A stretch of 64,000 nucleotides of DNA, from the NCBI RefSeq assembly GCF_030704305.1, contig NZ_CP131935.1, positions 3,472,001-3,536,000 on the forward strand, written 5' to 3'. Made by a program: the position numbers and the translations under genes. This DNA comes from Massilia sp. R2A-15. Lineage in GTDB: Bacteria; Pseudomonadota; Gammaproteobacteria; Burkholderiales; Burkholderiaceae_D. Of the stretch, positions 32,887-42,655 are shown piece by piece. The notes beneath the pieces are model-generated. The model ran no database searches, was not told the DNA's origin, and saw only the letters and a list, made by a program, of their open reading frames with translations. Position 1 is the stretch's first letter. The number at the start of each line of letters is the position of its first letter.

Positions 32887-35532
32887 TTAGTTGGCGAGGG
32901 CCTTGCTGACCACTTCGCGCACGTCGTTCGACAGCTTCTTCACGCTCGCGACCTTCTGCAGCGCCTTCTTCATGTGCGTCTGCAGCGCCGGGGCGTAGCG
33001 GCGCCAGCGGTCCATCGAACGCGCCAGGCGGCTCGCCACCTGCGGGTTCAGCGCGTCGAGCGCGATCACCTGCTCGGCCCAGAACGCGTAGCCACTGCCA
33101 TCGAACGCGTGGAATTGCGCCGGATTGCCGGAGCAGAAATTGAAGATCAGGCTGCGCGCGCGGTTCGGATTCTTCAGCGTGAAAGCGCGGTGCTTCATCA
33201 GCTCGCGCACTGCTTCCACGTCGGTGTCCGGCGCGGCCGCCTGCATGGCGAACCACTTGTCGATCACCAGCGCTTCGTGCTCGAACTCCTGGTAGAACGC
33301 GTGCAGCGCCGCCGTGGCGCCGTCCGCCTGCGCGTGGATCAGCGCACCCAGCGCGGCGACGCGGTCGGTCATGTTGCCGGCCTCGTTGAACTGGTCCTGC
33401 GCGAGCTTGACGCTGGTCGCATCGGGCGCGGCGGCCAGGTAGGCCAGTGCCAGGTTCTTCAGGCCGCGGCGGCCGGCCGACAGCGCATCCGGGCTGTACT
33501 CGCCCGGCGTGAGGTTGGCGTGGTACTGGCGGAACAGGTCGGCGCGCAGCGCGTCGCCGATCGCCGCGCGCATGAACTGGCGTGCGGTGTGGATCGCGTG
33601 CGGATTCACTTCGCGCATCTGCTCGGCGATCATGGTCTCCGACGGCAGCAACAAGGCCTGCTCGCGGAACGCCGGATCGAGCGTCTCGTCGGTCAGGATC
33701 TTGCGCATCGCGTCGATGAAGGTGGCGTCGAGCTGCGGCGGCACGCCTTCGAGCACCGCGTCGGCCAGCTTGAGCAGGCGCTCCATCGCCAGCCGCTGGC
33801 CGGCTTCCCAGCGGTTGACCGGGTCGCTGTCATGGCTGAACAGGTGCAGCAGCTGCTCGTCGGTGTAGGCGTATTCCAGCACCACCGGCGCGGAGAAGTC
33901 GCGCAGGATCGACGGCGTCGGCTCCTCGTTCACGCCGGTGAAGCTGAAGGTCTGCGATTCCTCGGTCAGTTCCAGCACGGCGGTCGATCCGTTCAAGTCG
34001 CCCTGGCCCAGCTGCATGTCGCGACCGTCCGCGCCCAGCAGGCCGACAGCGACCGGAATATGGAACGGCAGCTTCTTCGGCTGGCCGGGAGTGGACGGGC
34101 AGCTTTGGGTCAGCGTGATGGAATAGGTCTTGGCGGCGGCGTCGTAGTGCGTTTCGGCCTTGACCACCGGCGTGCCGGCCTGGCTGTACCAGCGCTCGAA
34201 CAACGACAGGTCGCGCCCGCTGGCGTCGGACATCGCGGCGCGGAAGTCGTCGCAGGTCACGGCTTGGCCGTCGTGCCGCTCGAAGTACAGGTCCATGCCC
34301 TTGCGGAAGGCCTCGCGGCCGATCAGGGTCTGGTACATGCGCACCACTTCGGCGCCCTTTTCGTACACGGTGACGGTGTAGAAGTTGTTGATCTCGACGA
34401 AGGAGTCGGGCCGCACCGGGTGCGCCATCGGGCCGGCGTCTTCCGGAAACTGGGCCTGGCGCAGCGTGCGCACCTGGTCGATGCGGGTGACGGCGCGGCC
34501 GCTGGCGGTGCCGATCATGTCGGCCGAAAACTCCTGGTCGCGGAACACGGTCAGGCCTTCCTTGAGCGACAGCTGGAACCAGTCGCGGCACGTCACGCGG
34601 TTGCCGGTCCAGTTGTGAAAGTACTCGTGGCCCACCACCGCCTCGATGCCGGCGAAGTCCACGTCCGTCGCCACGCGCGGGTTGGCCAGCACGTACTTGG
34701 TGTTGAAGATGTTCAGGCCCTTGTTTTCCATCGCGCCCATGTTGAAGTCGCCCACCGCGACGATCATGAAGCGGTCCAGGTCCAGCTCCAGGCCGAAGCG
34801 CTCCTCGTCCCAGCGGATGCTGTTCTTCAGCGACTGCATCGCGTAGTCGGTCTTGTCGAGGTTACCGTCTTCCACCCACACCTGCAGCAGCGCGTCGCGG
34901 CCATCCTTCAGGCGGAAGATCTCTTCCTGGCACACCAGCCGCGCCGCGACCAGCGCGAACAGGTAGGACGGCTTGCGGAATGGGTCTTCCCACTTGGCGT
35001 AGTGGCGGCCGTCCGGCAGCACGCCCTCCTCGACCAGGTTGCCGTTCGAGAGCAGCACCGGGTACTTGCTCTTGTCGGCGCGCAGCATCACGGTGTACAC
35101 GGCCATCACGTCAGGGCGGTCCGGGAAATAGGTGATGGCGCGGAAGCCCTCGGCCTCGCACTGCGTGTAGAAGCTGCCGTTCGAGGTGTACAGGCCGTTG
35201 AGCGTGGTGTTCTTCTCGGGCGCGCAGGTGGTCTCGATTTCCAGCGTGACGTTTTCCGGCGCGCCGGCGATGCGCAGCACGTTGTTCTCAAGGCGGTAAT
35301 CGCGCTTCCCCAGCGTCTTGCCGTTCATGCGCAGCGCGACCAGCTCGATGTTTTCGCCGTACAGCTCGATGCCGCTGCGATCCAGGCTGTCGGGATTGCG
35401 CCGCATCGTCATGCGGTTGGCGACGATGGTGCGGGCCGGGTCGAGGTCGAAGCCGAGTTCCACCGTATCGACCAGGTAGGCTGGCGGCGTGTAATCGTTC
35501 CGGTAGATGGTGTGGGGATTGTCTGTGCGCAT
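32887..35532 (-). CDS. pepN: Aminopeptidase N (M1 family)
   Basis: An 881-residue zinc metallo-aminopeptidase removing N-terminal residues in late cytosolic protein breakdown. The substrate-binding GAMEN motif is at 266-270, the zinc site HEYFH at 302-306, and the third ligand E325 in LSLKEG. The N-terminal beta domain (1-190) and the long helical C-terminal domain (about 440-881) match E. coli PepN in length (870). No signal peptide, consistent with cytosolic location. ATG 35532 gives MRTDNPHTIYRNDYTPPAY, conserved in the family. Monocistronic in appearance; divergent from the DUF4136 lipoprotein gene. Confidence 0.96.
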   Translation of the reverse strand: MRTDNPHTIYRNDYTPPAYLVDTVELGFDLDPARTIVANRMTMRRNPDSLDRSGIELYGENIELVALRMNGKTLGKRDYRLENNVLRIAGAPENVTLEIETTCAPEKNTTLNGLYTSNGSFYTQCEAEGFRAITYFPDRPDVMAVYTVMLRADKSKYPVLLSNGNLVEEGVLPDGRHYAKWEDPFRKPSYLFALVAARLVCQEEIFRLKDGRDALLQVWVEDGNLDKTDYAMQSLKNSIRWDEERFGLELDLDRFMIVAVGDFNMGAMENKGLNIFNTKYVLANPRVATDVDFAGIEAVVGHEYFHNWTGNRVTCRDWFQLSLKEGLTVFRDQEFSADMIGTASGRAVTRIDQVRTLRQAQFPEDAGPMAHPVRPDSFVEINNFYTVTVYEKGAEVVRMYQTLIGREAFRKGMDLYFERHDGQAVTCDDFRAAMSDASGRDLSLFERWYSQAGTPVVKAETHYDAAAKTYSITLTQSCPSTPGQPKKLPFHIPVAVGLLGADGRDMQLGQGDLNGSTAVLELTEESQTFSFTGVNEEPTPSILRDFSAPVVLEYAYTDEQLLHLFSHDSDPVNRWEAGQRLAMERLLKLADAVLEGVPPQLDATFIDAMRKILTDETLDPAFREQALLLPSETMIAEQMREVNPHAIHTARQFMRAAIGDALRADLFRQYHANLTPGEYSPDALSAGRRGLKNLALAYLAAAPDATSVKLAQDQFNEAGNMTDRVAALGALIHAQADGATAALHAFYQEFEHEALVIDKWFAMQAAAPDTDVEAVRELMKHRAFTLKNPNRARSLIFNFCSGNPAQFHAFDGSGYAFWAEQVIALDALNPQVASRLARSMDRWRRYAPALQTHMKKALQKVASVKKLSNDVREVVSKALAN

Positions 35533-35709
35533 GGGGAACCGGGGAGGACAAGTGGACGAAAGTCTATTTTACCAATACCGCCACTGGCCCGCTCCGGCCG
35601 CTGCATGTATCACTGTGTCTTGTGCGGTAACATTCTGTAAATCTTTTGCCTTTCAACAGCGCGCCGCATACACTCAAATAGGGAAAAAACGATGTTCTTG
35701 GAGACCTCG

Positions 35710-36327
35710 ATGAAACGCATTGTATTGACAGCTGCTGCCGCACTTGTGCTGCTGCTCGGCGGCTGTGCCACCACCATCCGCAGCGACGTCACCACCTTCC
35801 ACGAATGGCCGGCGCAGATGGCCGAGAAGACCTATGTGTTCGACGCGCCGCCGCCGCAGGGCGATACGCTGGAATACCGCAGCTACCAGAACCTGGTGCG
35901 CGCGCAGCTGTCGAAGCTGGGCTTCCAGGAGTCGTCCGGCGCCGCGGCGCTGCAGGTGGCGATGCGCTACACCACCACCGACGTGCCGGTACGGGTGGTG
36001 CAGGCGGTCGATCCCTTCTTCTATCCGGGCCGCTTCGGGTACGGGCCGTACCACCGGCGCGGCTACTGGGGTGGCGGGTTCTACGATCCGTTCTGGGGCG
36101 TGCCGCGCTATGAAGTGGTGGAGCGCCATGTCTATCAGCGCGACTTGCAGGTGGCGATCCGCTCGGCCAGGGATGGCAAACCGCTGTTCGACGTGACCGT
36201 GCATAACAACAGCGGCGAGGCATCGACGCCGGCGATGATGCCGGCGCTGGTGCAAAGCGCGTTCGAGGGATTCCCCGGGCCGAATGGCGGCGCGCGGCGG
36301 ATCGAGCTGGTGAAGCAGAACGGCTGA
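35710..36327 (+). CDS. DUF4136-type lipoprotein
   Basis: A 205-residue predicted outer-membrane lipoprotein. ATG 35710 has GGAG 7 bp upstream, and gives the signal MKRIVLTAAAALVLLLGGC with Cys19; an in-frame ATG at 35692 is less likely. The body follows the DUF4136 plan: FHEWPAQMAEKTYVFDAPPP, then LRSQ-type sequence (YQNLVRAQLSKLGFQESS), a variable Gly/Tyr/Pro-rich loop (GRFGYGPYHRRGYWGGGF) and the strands ERHVYQRDLQVAIRSARDGKPLFDV. Function of the family is not known. The stop is followed after 8 bp by a palindromic repeat. Confidence 0.85.
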   Translation: MKRIVLTAAAALVLLLGGCATTIRSDVTTFHEWPAQMAEKTYVFDAPPPQGDTLEYRSYQNLVRAQLSKLGFQESSGAAALQVAMRYTTTDVPVRVVQAVDPFFYPGRFGYGPYHRRGYWGGGFYDPFWGVPRYEVVERHVYQRDLQVAIRSARDGKPLFDVTVHNNSGEASTPAMMPALVQSAFEGFPGPNGGARRIELVKQNG

Positions 36328-36335
36328 TCCAACAT

Positions 36336-36362
36336 GGGGTCAGGTCCGCAGGACCAGACCCC
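36336..36362 (+). repeat. 27-bp palindromic repeat, copy 5
   Basis: Consensus arms GGGGTCAGGTCC / GGACCAGACCCC around GCA. It starts 8 bp after the DUF4136 gene and is paired with copy 6, 21 bp away, between convergent genes. Confidence 0.9.
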
Positions 36363-36383
36363 GATCGGCGGCCGTCGCGGGCC

Positions 36384-36410
36384 GGGGTCAGGTCCGCAGG
36401 ACCAGACCCC
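36384..36410 (+). repeat. 27-bp palindromic repeat, copy 6
   Basis: Identical to copy 5 over the full 27 bp and in the same orientation. It ends 8 bp before the stop-codon end of the minus-strand quinone reductase gene. Confidence 0.9.
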
Positions 36411-36418
36411 ATTTGCAT

Positions 36419-37393
36419 CTAAGGCAGCAAAATCGACGACCCGGTCGTCTTGCGCGCTTCCAGCTCGATATGGGCCTGCGCCGCATCGGCCAGCTTGTAG
36501 CGCTGCCGGATATCGATCGTCACCTTCCCGCTTTCGACCATCTGGAACAGGTCCGCCGCCATCGCTTCCAGGTCCGGCCGCTTGGCCGCATACGAAAACA
36601 GCGCCGGCCGCGTGACGAACAGCGAGCCGCGCGACGCCAGCTCGGAGAGCGAAAACGGCGGCACCGGCCCCGTCGCATTGCCGAAGCTGACCATCATTCC
36701 CAGCGGCCGCAGGCAGTCCAGCGATCCGAAGAAGGTGTCCTTGCCGATCGAGTCGTACACCACCGGCACCTTCTCGCCATTGGTGATCTCCTTGACCCGC
36801 TCGACGAAATTCTCGGTGTTGTAGTTGATGACGTGCGCCGCGCCCGCCGCGGTGGCCAGCGCCGCTTTCTCGCTCGATCCCACCGTGCCGATCAAATTTG
36901 CGCCGATCGCCTTCGCCCACTGGCAGGCGATCAGCCCCACTCCGCCCGCCGCCGCATGGAACAGGATGGTGTCGCCGGCCTTGACCTTGTAGGTGCGGTT
37001 CAGCAGGTACTGCACCGTCAGCCCCTTGAGCATCATCGCCGCGCCGGTCTCGAAATCGATCCCGTCGGGCAGGCGCAGCAAAATCGCCGCCGGCATTATG
37101 CGAGATTGCGCATAACTTCCCAGCGGCCGGCCGGCGTAGGCCACGCGGTCGCCCACCTTCACTTCGGTCACGCCCTCGCCGATCGCCTCGACCACGCCGG
37201 CGCCTTCCATGCCCAGGCCGGACGGCATTGTCTGCGGATACAGGCCGGTGCGGAAGTACACGTCGATGAAGTTGACGCCGATCGCCTCGTGGCGCACGCG
37301 CGCTTCGCCCGGCCCCGGCTCGCCCACTTCGACGTCGACGTATTCCATCACTTCGGGGCCGCCGGTGCGGGTCATGCGGATTGCTTTGCTCAT
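36419..37393 (-). CDS. NADPH:quinone oxidoreductase (zeta-crystallin type MDR)
   Basis: A 324-residue medium-chain dehydrogenase/reductase without the zinc ligands, as in QorA and zeta-crystallin. The N-terminal GroES-like domain shows GVNFIDVYFRTGLYP and GMEGAGVVEAIGEGV; the Rossmann motif is AAAGGVGLIACQWAKAIG (about 149-166). It should reduce quinones by NADPH, limiting semiquinone and oxidative stress. Length matches QorA (327). Followed on the same strand by nothing close; upstream neighbour mgsA starts a separate unit 16 bp away, so mgsA, the EamA gene and this gene may form one transcript. Confidence 0.92.
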   Translation of the reverse strand: MSKAIRMTRTGGPEVMEYVDVEVGEPGPGEARVRHEAIGVNFIDVYFRTGLYPQTMPSGLGMEGAGVVEAIGEGVTEVKVGDRVAYAGRPLGSYAQSRIMPAAILLRLPDGIDFETGAAMMLKGLTVQYLLNRTYKVKAGDTILFHAAAGGVGLIACQWAKAIGANLIGTVGSSEKAALATAAGAAHVINYNTENFVERVKEITNGEKVPVVYDSIGKDTFFGSLDCLRPLGMMVSFGNATGPVPPFSLSELASRGSLFVTRPALFSYAAKRPDLEAMAADLFQMVESGKVTIDIRQRYKLADAAQAHIELEARKTTGSSILLP

Positions 37394-37409
37394 TCTCGTT
37401 CTCCGTGTC

Positions 37410-37793
37410 TTATTTGCGGGAAGCTGCCTTCAGTTGGGTCAGCACCAGGTGCGCCGTCGAGAGGTTGGTCGCGCAGGCGACGTTGTGCACGTCGCAGGCG
37501 CGCACCAGCGCGTTGATGTCCGGTTCGTGCGGCTGCGGCGTCATCGGGTCGCGCAGGAAGATGATGGCGTCGAGCCGCCCCTCCACCAGTTCGGCGCCGA
37601 TCTGCAGGTCGCCGCCGTACGGGCCGGAGTGCTTGCGCTCGACCGTCAGCCCCAGCTCGTTGGCCAGGCGCCCGCCGGTGGTGCCGGTGGCCATCAGGGT
37701 GCAGCCGCGCAGGAAGTCGAGGTACTGGGCGGCCAGCGCCACCATGTCGTCCTTCTTCTTGTCGTGCGCGATTAATGCGATGCGTGGTTTCAT
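37410..37793 (-). CDS. mgsA: Methylglyoxal synthase
   Basis: A 127-residue enzyme converting dihydroxyacetone phosphate to methylglyoxal and phosphate, a bypass of lower glycolysis under phosphate limitation. Landmarks: [16 protein letters not shown] at the N-terminus, the phosphate-binding TGTTGG (37-41 region), D62 in [11 protein letters not shown] (equivalent to the catalytic Asp71 of E. coli) and H89 in [10 protein letters not shown] (equivalent to His98). The ATG at 37793 overlaps the stop of the EamA transporter gene (ATGA), so translation is coupled. Lacks the last C-terminal part of the E. coli enzyme (152 aa) but ends as in other short forms. Confidence 0.95.
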   Translation of the reverse strand: MKPRIALIAHDKKKDDMVALAAQYLDFLRGCTLMATGTTGGRLANELGLTVERKHSGPYGGDLQIGAELVEGRLDAIIFLRDPMTPQPHEPDINALVRACDVHNVACATNLSTAHLVLTQLKAASRK

Positions 37794-38704
37794 GATGTTT
37801 TTTTCTGGGACAGCATATAAATACCGCCGATGACCAGCGCCGTGCCGGCCAGCTGGATCGCGGTGACCGGCTCGCCCAGGATCAGCGCGCCGAGGAACAG
37901 GGTCGACACCGGCCCGATCATGCCGGCCTGCGATGCGGTGGCCGCGCCGATGCGCTGCACCGCGATCATCGTCATGAACACCGGGAAGATCGTACAGAAT
38001 ATCCCATTTACCAGCGAAAGCCAGTACACCGGTGCGGGCTGGATCAGCAGGCTGGCCGGCCGCAGGAGGAAGAACTGGGCGATGCAGGCGGCGGAGGAGA
38101 CGCACATCGCGTACGCCACCAGGCGCAGCGATCCGATGCGCTTGACCATCTCGCCGGTGAACAGCAGGTAGACCGCGTAGCAGGCGGCGGATCCGAGCAC
38201 CAGCAGCGAGCCGATCGCCGTGCTGCCGGCGCCGCCGGTCAGGTCGTGCACGAACACCAGCACGATGCCGCAATAGGACAGCGCCAGCGCGATCCACTCG
38301 ATGCGGCCGATGTGGCGCTTGAAGAGCACGGACGTCATCAGCAGCACGAAGGTCGGCGTCAGGAACAGGATCAGGCGTTCGAGGCCGACCGAGATGTACT
38401 GCAGGCCGAGGAAGTCGAGATAGCTGGAGAGGTAGTAGCCGATCAGGCCCAGGCCGACCAGGCGCCAGCGGTCGGCCACGGAAAGCGGTGGGCCGGCGCG
38501 CATCTTCCAGACCGCCACCGCGGCGAACACCGGCAGCGAGAACAGCATGCGGAAGGCGATCAGGGTGACGGCGTCGATGTGATAGCGGTACAGCAGCTTG
38601 GCGACGACCGCCTTGGTGGAAAACAGCACGGCGCCACCGATGGCGATGGCCAGGCCGCCGATAAGCGCGGAACGATCGGGATGGATTGCTGCGGTATGAG
38701 TCAT
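37790..38704 (-). CDS. EamA/DMT-family transporter
   Basis: A 304-residue drug/metabolite-transporter protein with about ten predicted TM helices in two EamA repeats (first from [25 protein letters not shown], second from [22 protein letters not shown]). The start at 38704 avoids an in-frame upstream ATG (38773) that would run through an intergenic repeat. The C-terminus is short and positive (LSQKKTS). Substrate unknown; coupling by ATGA overlap to mgsA is suggestive only. The helices include the typical [18 protein letters not shown] of the first-repeat end. Confidence 0.9.
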   Translation of the reverse strand: MTHTAAIHPDRSALIGGLAIAIGGAVLFSTKAVVAKLLYRYHIDAVTLIAFRMLFSLPVFAAVAVWKMRAGPPLSVADRWRLVGLGLIGYYLSSYLDFLGLQYISVGLERLILFLTPTFVLLMTSVLFKRHIGRIEWIALALSYCGIVLVFVHDLTGGAGSTAIGSLLVLGSAACYAVYLLFTGEMVKRIGSLRLVAYAMCVSSAACIAQFFLLRPASLLIQPAPVYWLSLVNGIFCTIFPVFMTMIAVQRIGAATASQAGMIGPVSTLFLGALILGEPVTAIQLAGTALVIGGIYMLSQKKTS

Positions 38705-38746
38705 CGGCCAATTGTAGAGTGATTCACAATTCGCCGCTGACCGCTT

Positions 38747-38853
38747 GTCGTTCCTGCGCAGGCAGGAACCCATGCTGAATCAGAGCCGCCTCGGGCTCGA
38801 ATGTCAGCGGCTGACGCACACTCAGTATGGGTTCCTGCCTTCGCAGGAACGAC
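38747..38853. repeat. Composite inverted-repeat element, copy A (107 bp)
   Basis: Outer arms of about 31 bp in inverted orientation: GTCGTTCCTGCG...GGCAGGAACCCATGCTGA at the left and TCAGTATGGGTTCC...GCAGGAACGAC at the right. Each arm also folds on itself (GTTCCTGC with GCAGGAAC). It lies between the divergent EamA and yebC genes. Confidence 0.85.
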
Positions 38854-38940
38854 GGTTTCGAGGATAGCGGCCGGATTTCGCCGCCCCTCCCTATGCTAAA
38901 ATGTTGGCCACTCAAGCACACCATCTTAGGAACATTCGAC

Positions 38941-39666
38941 ATGGCTGGACACAGCAAATGGGCCAACATCAAGCATAAAAAGGCCGCCACCGACGCCAAG
39001 CGCGGCAAGATCTGGACGCGCCTGATCAAGGAAATCACGGTCGCCGCACGCATGGGCGGCGCCGACGTGGACGCCAATCCGCGCCTGCGCCTGGCCGTGG
39101 ACAAGGCCGCCGACGCCAACATGCCGAAGGAGAACGTGACGCGCGCGATCCAGCGCGGCTCGGGCAGCCTGGAAGGTGTCAACTACGAAGAGGTGCGCTA
39201 CGAGGGCTACGGCATCGGCGGCGCCGCCATCATCGTCGACTGCATGACCGACAACCGCGTGCGCACCGTGGCCGAAGTTCGCCACGCCTTCAACAAACAT
39301 GGCGGCAACATGGGCACCGAAGGCTCGGTCGCATTCATGTTCAAGCACTGCGGCCAGCTGATGTTCGCACCCGGCGTGGACGAGGACAAGCTGATGGAAG
39401 CTGCCCTCGAAGCCGGCGCCGACGACGTGATCCAGGACGAGGAAGGCGGCTTCGAAGTGCTGTGCGATCCGTTCTCCTTCGCCGGCGTGAAGGACGCGCT
39501 GGAAAAAGCAGGCTTCAAGGCCGAAGTGGCCGAGATCATCATGAAGCCGGCCACCGAGACCGTGTTCACCGGCGAAGACGCGATCAAGATGCAGAAGATC
39601 CTCGACGCGCTCGAGAACCTCGACGACGTGCAGGAAGTCTATACCAACGCCCTGATCGAAGATTAA
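38941..39666 (+). CDS. YebC/PmpR (TACO1) family protein
   Basis: A 241-residue conserved protein starting [21 protein letters not shown], the near-invariant family N-terminus. YebC-type proteins were long listed as transcriptional regulators; more recent work supports a role in relieving ribosome stalling at proline-rich stretches. Three-domain layout: helical 1-80, then alpha/beta parts with EGSVAFMF and [23 protein letters not shown] promoter-like box lies at about 38891-38902. Followed 11 bp later by purD, probably cotranscribed. Confidence 0.93.
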   Translation: MAGHSKWANIKHKKAATDAKRGKIWTRLIKEITVAARMGGADVDANPRLRLAVDKAADANMPKENVTRAIQRGSGSLEGVNYEEVRYEGYGIGGAAIIVDCMTDNRVRTVAEVRHAFNKHGGNMGTEGSVAFMFKHCGQLMFAPGVDEDKLMEAALEAGADDVIQDEEGGFEVLCDPFSFAGVKDALEKAGFKAEVAEIIMKPATETVFTGEDAIKMQKILDALENLDDVQEVYTNALIED

Positions 39667-39677
39667 GTAAGGCTCTT

Positions 39678-40946
39678 ATGAAAATCCTGGTAGTCGGCTC
39701 TGGCGGCCGCGAACACGCACTGGCCTGGAAACTGGCCCAATCGGACCGCATCCAGATGGTGTATGTCGCACCGGGCAACGGCGGCACCGCGCGCGACGTC
39801 CGTCTGGTCAATGTCGACATCACCGATCCGGCCGCGCTGGCCGACTTTGCCCAGGCCGAGCATATCGGGCTGACCGTGGTCGGTCCCGAAGTGCCGCTGG
39901 CCGCCGGCATCGTCAACCTGTTCCGCGGGCGCGGCCTGAAGATCTTCGGCCCCACCAAGGAAGCGGCGCAGCTGGAAAGCTCGAAGGATTTCGCCAAGAG
40001 CTTCATGAAGCGCCACGGCATTCCGACCGCCGACTCCCTCACCTTCACCGACGTGAACGAAGCGCACGCCTACATCAAGCTGAAGGGCGCGCCGATCGTC
40101 ATCAAGGCCGACGGCCTGGCAGCCGGCAAAGGCGTGGTCGTCGCGATGACGCTGGAAGAGGCGCATGCCGCGGCTGAGGATATGCTGACCGATAACAAGC
40201 TGGGCGACGCCGGCGCGCGCATCGTGGTCGAAGAATTTTTGGCCGGCGAGGAAGCGAGCTTCATCGTCATGTGCGACGGGAAGAACGTGCTGCCGCTGGC
40301 CACCAGCCAGGATCACAAGCGCCTGAAGGACCACGACGAAGGCCCGAACACGGGCGGCATGGGCGCCTATTCGCCGGCGCCGATCGTCACGCCGGCGATG
40401 CACGCGCGCGTCATGCGCGAGATCATCAACCCGACCATCGCCGGCATGGCCAGGGACGGCATCACCTTCACCGGCTTTCTCTATGCGGGCCTGATGATCG
40501 ACGCGGCCGGCAATCCGAAGACGCTGGAATTCAACTGCCGCATGGGCGACCCGGAGACGCAGCCGATCATGGCGCGCCTGAAGAGCGACCTGGTCAACGT
40601 GATGGAGCACGCTGTCAACGGCACGCTCGACGCGGTGGAGCTGGACTGGGACCGGCGCACGGCGGTCGGCGTGGTGATGGCGGCGGCCGGCTATCCGGAC
40701 AGCCCGCGCAAGGGCGACGTCATCGACGGCATTCCAGCCGAGACGGCAGAATGCGTGACCTTCCATGCCGGGACTACGATCGCGGGCGGCACCCTGCAGA
40801 CCTCGGGCGGGCGCGTGCTGTGCGTGGTGGGTCTGGGCGACAGCGTCAAGATGGCGCAGAAGCAGGCGTATGAAACGGTTGACAAGATCCACTTCAACGG
40901 CGCGCAGTTCCGCCGCGATATCGGCTGGCGCGGGCTGAAGCACTGA
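39678..40946 (+). CDS. purD: Phosphoribosylamine-glycine ligase (GAR synthetase)
   Basis: A 422-residue ATP-grasp enzyme of purine synthesis joining phosphoribosylamine and glycine. Landmarks: MKILVVGSGGREHALAWKL at the start, the ATP-grasp stretch PIVIKADGLAAGKGVVVAMT, the loop QDHKRLKDHDEGPNTGGMGAYSP and the metal-binding LEFNCRMGDPETQ. ATG 39678 follows AAGG (39669-39672). Length matches E. coli PurD (429). No PurR-like site or purine riboswitch is visible upstream; the gap to yebC is 11 bp. Two palindromic repeats follow before hemF. Confidence 0.96.
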   Translation: MKILVVGSGGREHALAWKLAQSDRIQMVYVAPGNGGTARDVRLVNVDITDPAALADFAQAEHIGLTVVGPEVPLAAGIVNLFRGRGLKIFGPTKEAAQLESSKDFAKSFMKRHGIPTADSLTFTDVNEAHAYIKLKGAPIVIKADGLAAGKGVVVAMTLEEAHAAAEDMLTDNKLGDAGARIVVEEFLAGEEASFIVMCDGKNVLPLATSQDHKRLKDHDEGPNTGGMGAYSPAPIVTPAMHARVMREIINPTIAGMARDGITFTGFLYAGLMIDAAGNPKTLEFNCRMGDPETQPIMARLKSDLVNVMEHAVNGTLDAVELDWDRRTAVGVVMAAAGYPDSPRKGDVIDGIPAETAECVTFHAGTTIAGGTLQTSGGRVLCVVGLGDSVKMAQKQAYETVDKIHFNGAQFRRDIGWRGLKH

Positions 40947-40958
40947 CTAATTGATTAG

Positions 40959-40985
40959 GGGGTCTGGTCCTGCGGACCTGACCCC
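40959..40985 (-). repeat. 27-bp palindromic repeat, copy 7
   Basis: GGGGTCTGGTCC / GGACCTGACCCC around TGC, the reverse orientation of the consensus, starting 12 bp after the purD stop. Pairs with copy 8 in opposite orientation. Confidence 0.9.
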
Positions 40986-41006
40986 ATCTTGAACTACAGG
41001 GAAAAA

Positions 41007-41033
41007 GGGGTCAGGTCCGCAGGACCAGACCCC
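41007..41033 (+). repeat. 27-bp palindromic repeat, copy 8
   Basis: Exact consensus copy, inverted relative to copy 7 and 21 bp from it. It lies 63 bp upstream of hemF, the only copy not next to a stop codon on its own. Confidence 0.9.
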
Positions 41034-41096
41034 GGCCGCGTTTTTGCAGTAGTGTACAATTCGTCCTCACTTTTTTATTCCCCGACCACGCCCCCG

Positions 41097-42008
41097 ATGT
41101 CCGCCCCCTCCCCTCAAGCCGTCAAGGCCTGGCTGCTCGACCTGCAGAACCGCATTGTCTCCGCCCTCGAAAGCGTTGACGGCAAGCCGTTCGCGCGCGA
41201 CGAGTGGCAGCGCCCCGAAGGCGGCGGCGGCATCTCGCGCCTGATCGAGGAAGGCAACGTGTTCGAACGCGGCGGCTGTAACTTCTCGCACGTGACCGGC
41301 GCCAGCCTGCCCCCGTCGGCGGTGCACGCGCGCCCCGAACTGGCTGGCCGCGCCTGGGAAGCGATGGGCGTGTCGCTGGTGCTCCATCCGCGCAATCCGT
41401 ACGCGCCGACCGTCCACATGAACGTGCGCTTTTTCGAAGCGACCGCCGAAGGCAAGGACCCGGTGTGGTGGTTCGGCGGCGGCATGGACCTGACGCCCTA
41501 CTACGGCTTCGCCGAAGACGCGCGCCACTTCCACCAGGTCTGCCACGACGCGCTCGCGCCCTTCGGCGACGACCTGCACGCGCGCTTCAAGAAGTGGTGC
41601 GACGAGTACTTCTACCTGAAGCACCGCAAGGAACCACGCGGCGTCGGCGGCATCTTCTTCGACGACTTCAACGAGGCCGGCTTCGACCGGAGCTACGCGA
41701 TGACGCAAAGCGTCGGCGACGCCTTCCTCGACGCCTACCTGCCGATCCTCCAGCGCCGCAAGGACACGCCGTACGGCGAGCGCGAACGCGACTTCCAGGC
41801 CTACCGGCGCGGCCGCTACGTCGAGTTCAACCTGGTGTGGGACCGCGGCACGCTGTTCGGCCTGCAGTCGGGAGGACGCACCGAGGCGATCCTGATGTCG
41901 ATGCCGCCGATCGTGAAGTGGCGCTACGACTGGCATCCGGCGCCAGGCAGCCCGGAGGCTGCGCTGGCCACCGACTTCCTGGTCCATAAAGACTGGCTCG
42001 CGACGTGA
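41097..42008 (+). CDS. hemF: Oxygen-dependent coproporphyrinogen-III oxidase
   Basis: A 303-residue enzyme that uses O2 to decarboxylate coproporphyrinogen III to protoporphyrinogen IX in haem synthesis. Landmarks: [27 protein letters not shown] region near residues 41-64, [38 protein letters not shown] and [26 protein letters not shown] near the C-terminus (landmarks only). ATG 41097 is chosen over an upstream in-frame ATG at 40989 that lies before a repeat element. The stop overlaps the nadD GTG (GTGA). Confidence 0.96.
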   Translation: MSAPSPQAVKAWLLDLQNRIVSALESVDGKPFARDEWQRPEGGGGISRLIEEGNVFERGGCNFSHVTGASLPPSAVHARPELAGRAWEAMGVSLVLHPRNPYAPTVHMNVRFFEATAEGKDPVWWFGGGMDLTPYYGFAEDARHFHQVCHDALAPFGDDLHARFKKWCDEYFYLKHRKEPRGVGGIFFDDFNEAGFDRSYAMTQSVGDAFLDAYLPILQRRKDTPYGERERDFQAYRRGRYVEFNLVWDRGTLFGLQSGGRTEAILMSMPPIVKWRYDWHPAPGSPEAALATDFLVHKDWLAT

Positions 42009-42655
42009 CCTTCTGCGTCGCACTGCTGGGAGGCAGTTTCGACCCGGTCCATCACGGCCACGTTGCGCTTGCAGCCCTGTTTGATTCACTGCTCCACCCA
42101 AACCAGCTGCGCGTGATCCCGGCCGGGAACCCGTGGCAGAAAAACGGTTTGAAGACCAGCGCCGCCGACCGCGTCGCGATGGTCGAACTGGCGTTTCGCG
42201 AGGCCGGCCTCGAAATCGTCATCGACCGCCAGGAGATCGAACGCACCACGGCGACCTACACCATCGACACGCTGCGCCACGTGCGCGCGGAACTGGGGCC
42301 GGATGCGTCGATCGTCTTCCTGATGGGCGCCGACCAGCTGCAGCAACTGGATACGTGGCGCGACTGGCGCGCGCTGTTCGACTACGCCCACATCGGCGTG
42401 GGCGCGCGCCCGGGTTACGCGCTGGACCAGGCGGCCTTGCCGCCGGCCGTCGCACAAGAATTCATGGTACGCCAGGGGAGCCTGGAACAGCTTCGTACCA
42501 CACCGTCCGGCAGGGTTTTCCTGGCCGAGACGCTGGCCGTGGACGTCTCAGCCACCCAGGTCCGTGCTGCATTGCAACGGGGAGAACAGGCAAACTCGCT
42601 TATCTCGCCGGTAGTGCTAGACTACATTCAACAACATAATCTATACAAAATCTAA
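42005..42655 (+). CDS. nadD: Nicotinate-nucleotide adenylyltransferase
   Basis: A 216-residue nucleotidyltransferase making deamido-NAD from nicotinate mononucleotide and ATP. The family boxes are [11 protein letters not shown] (9-19, the (H/T)xGH ATP site) and VSATQVR near residue 180. The start is GTG 42005, inside the end of hemF. First of the nadD-rsfS-rlmH-maf-rng run common in proteobacteria. Its stop shares one base with the rsfS ATG (TAATG). Confidence 0.95.
   Translation: MTFCVALLGGSFDPVHHGHVALAALFDSLLHPNQLRVIPAGNPWQKNGLKTSAADRVAMVELAFREAGLEIVIDRQEIERTTATYTIDTLRHVRAELGPDASIVFLMGADQLQQLDTWRDWRALFDYAHIGVGARPGYALDQAALPPAVAQEFMVRQGSLEQLRTTPSGRVFLAETLAVDVSATQVRAALQRGEQANSLISPVVLDYIQQHNLYKI

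Noticed and set aside
32842..35640. Very long open frames antisense to pepN, the RND pump, msbA, the Liv/ligase region and the TonB receptor
   Set aside because: High GC with strong third-position bias leaves antisense frames open. These translations are Arg/Ala/His-rich, lack domains or ribosome sites, and overlap well-supported genes.
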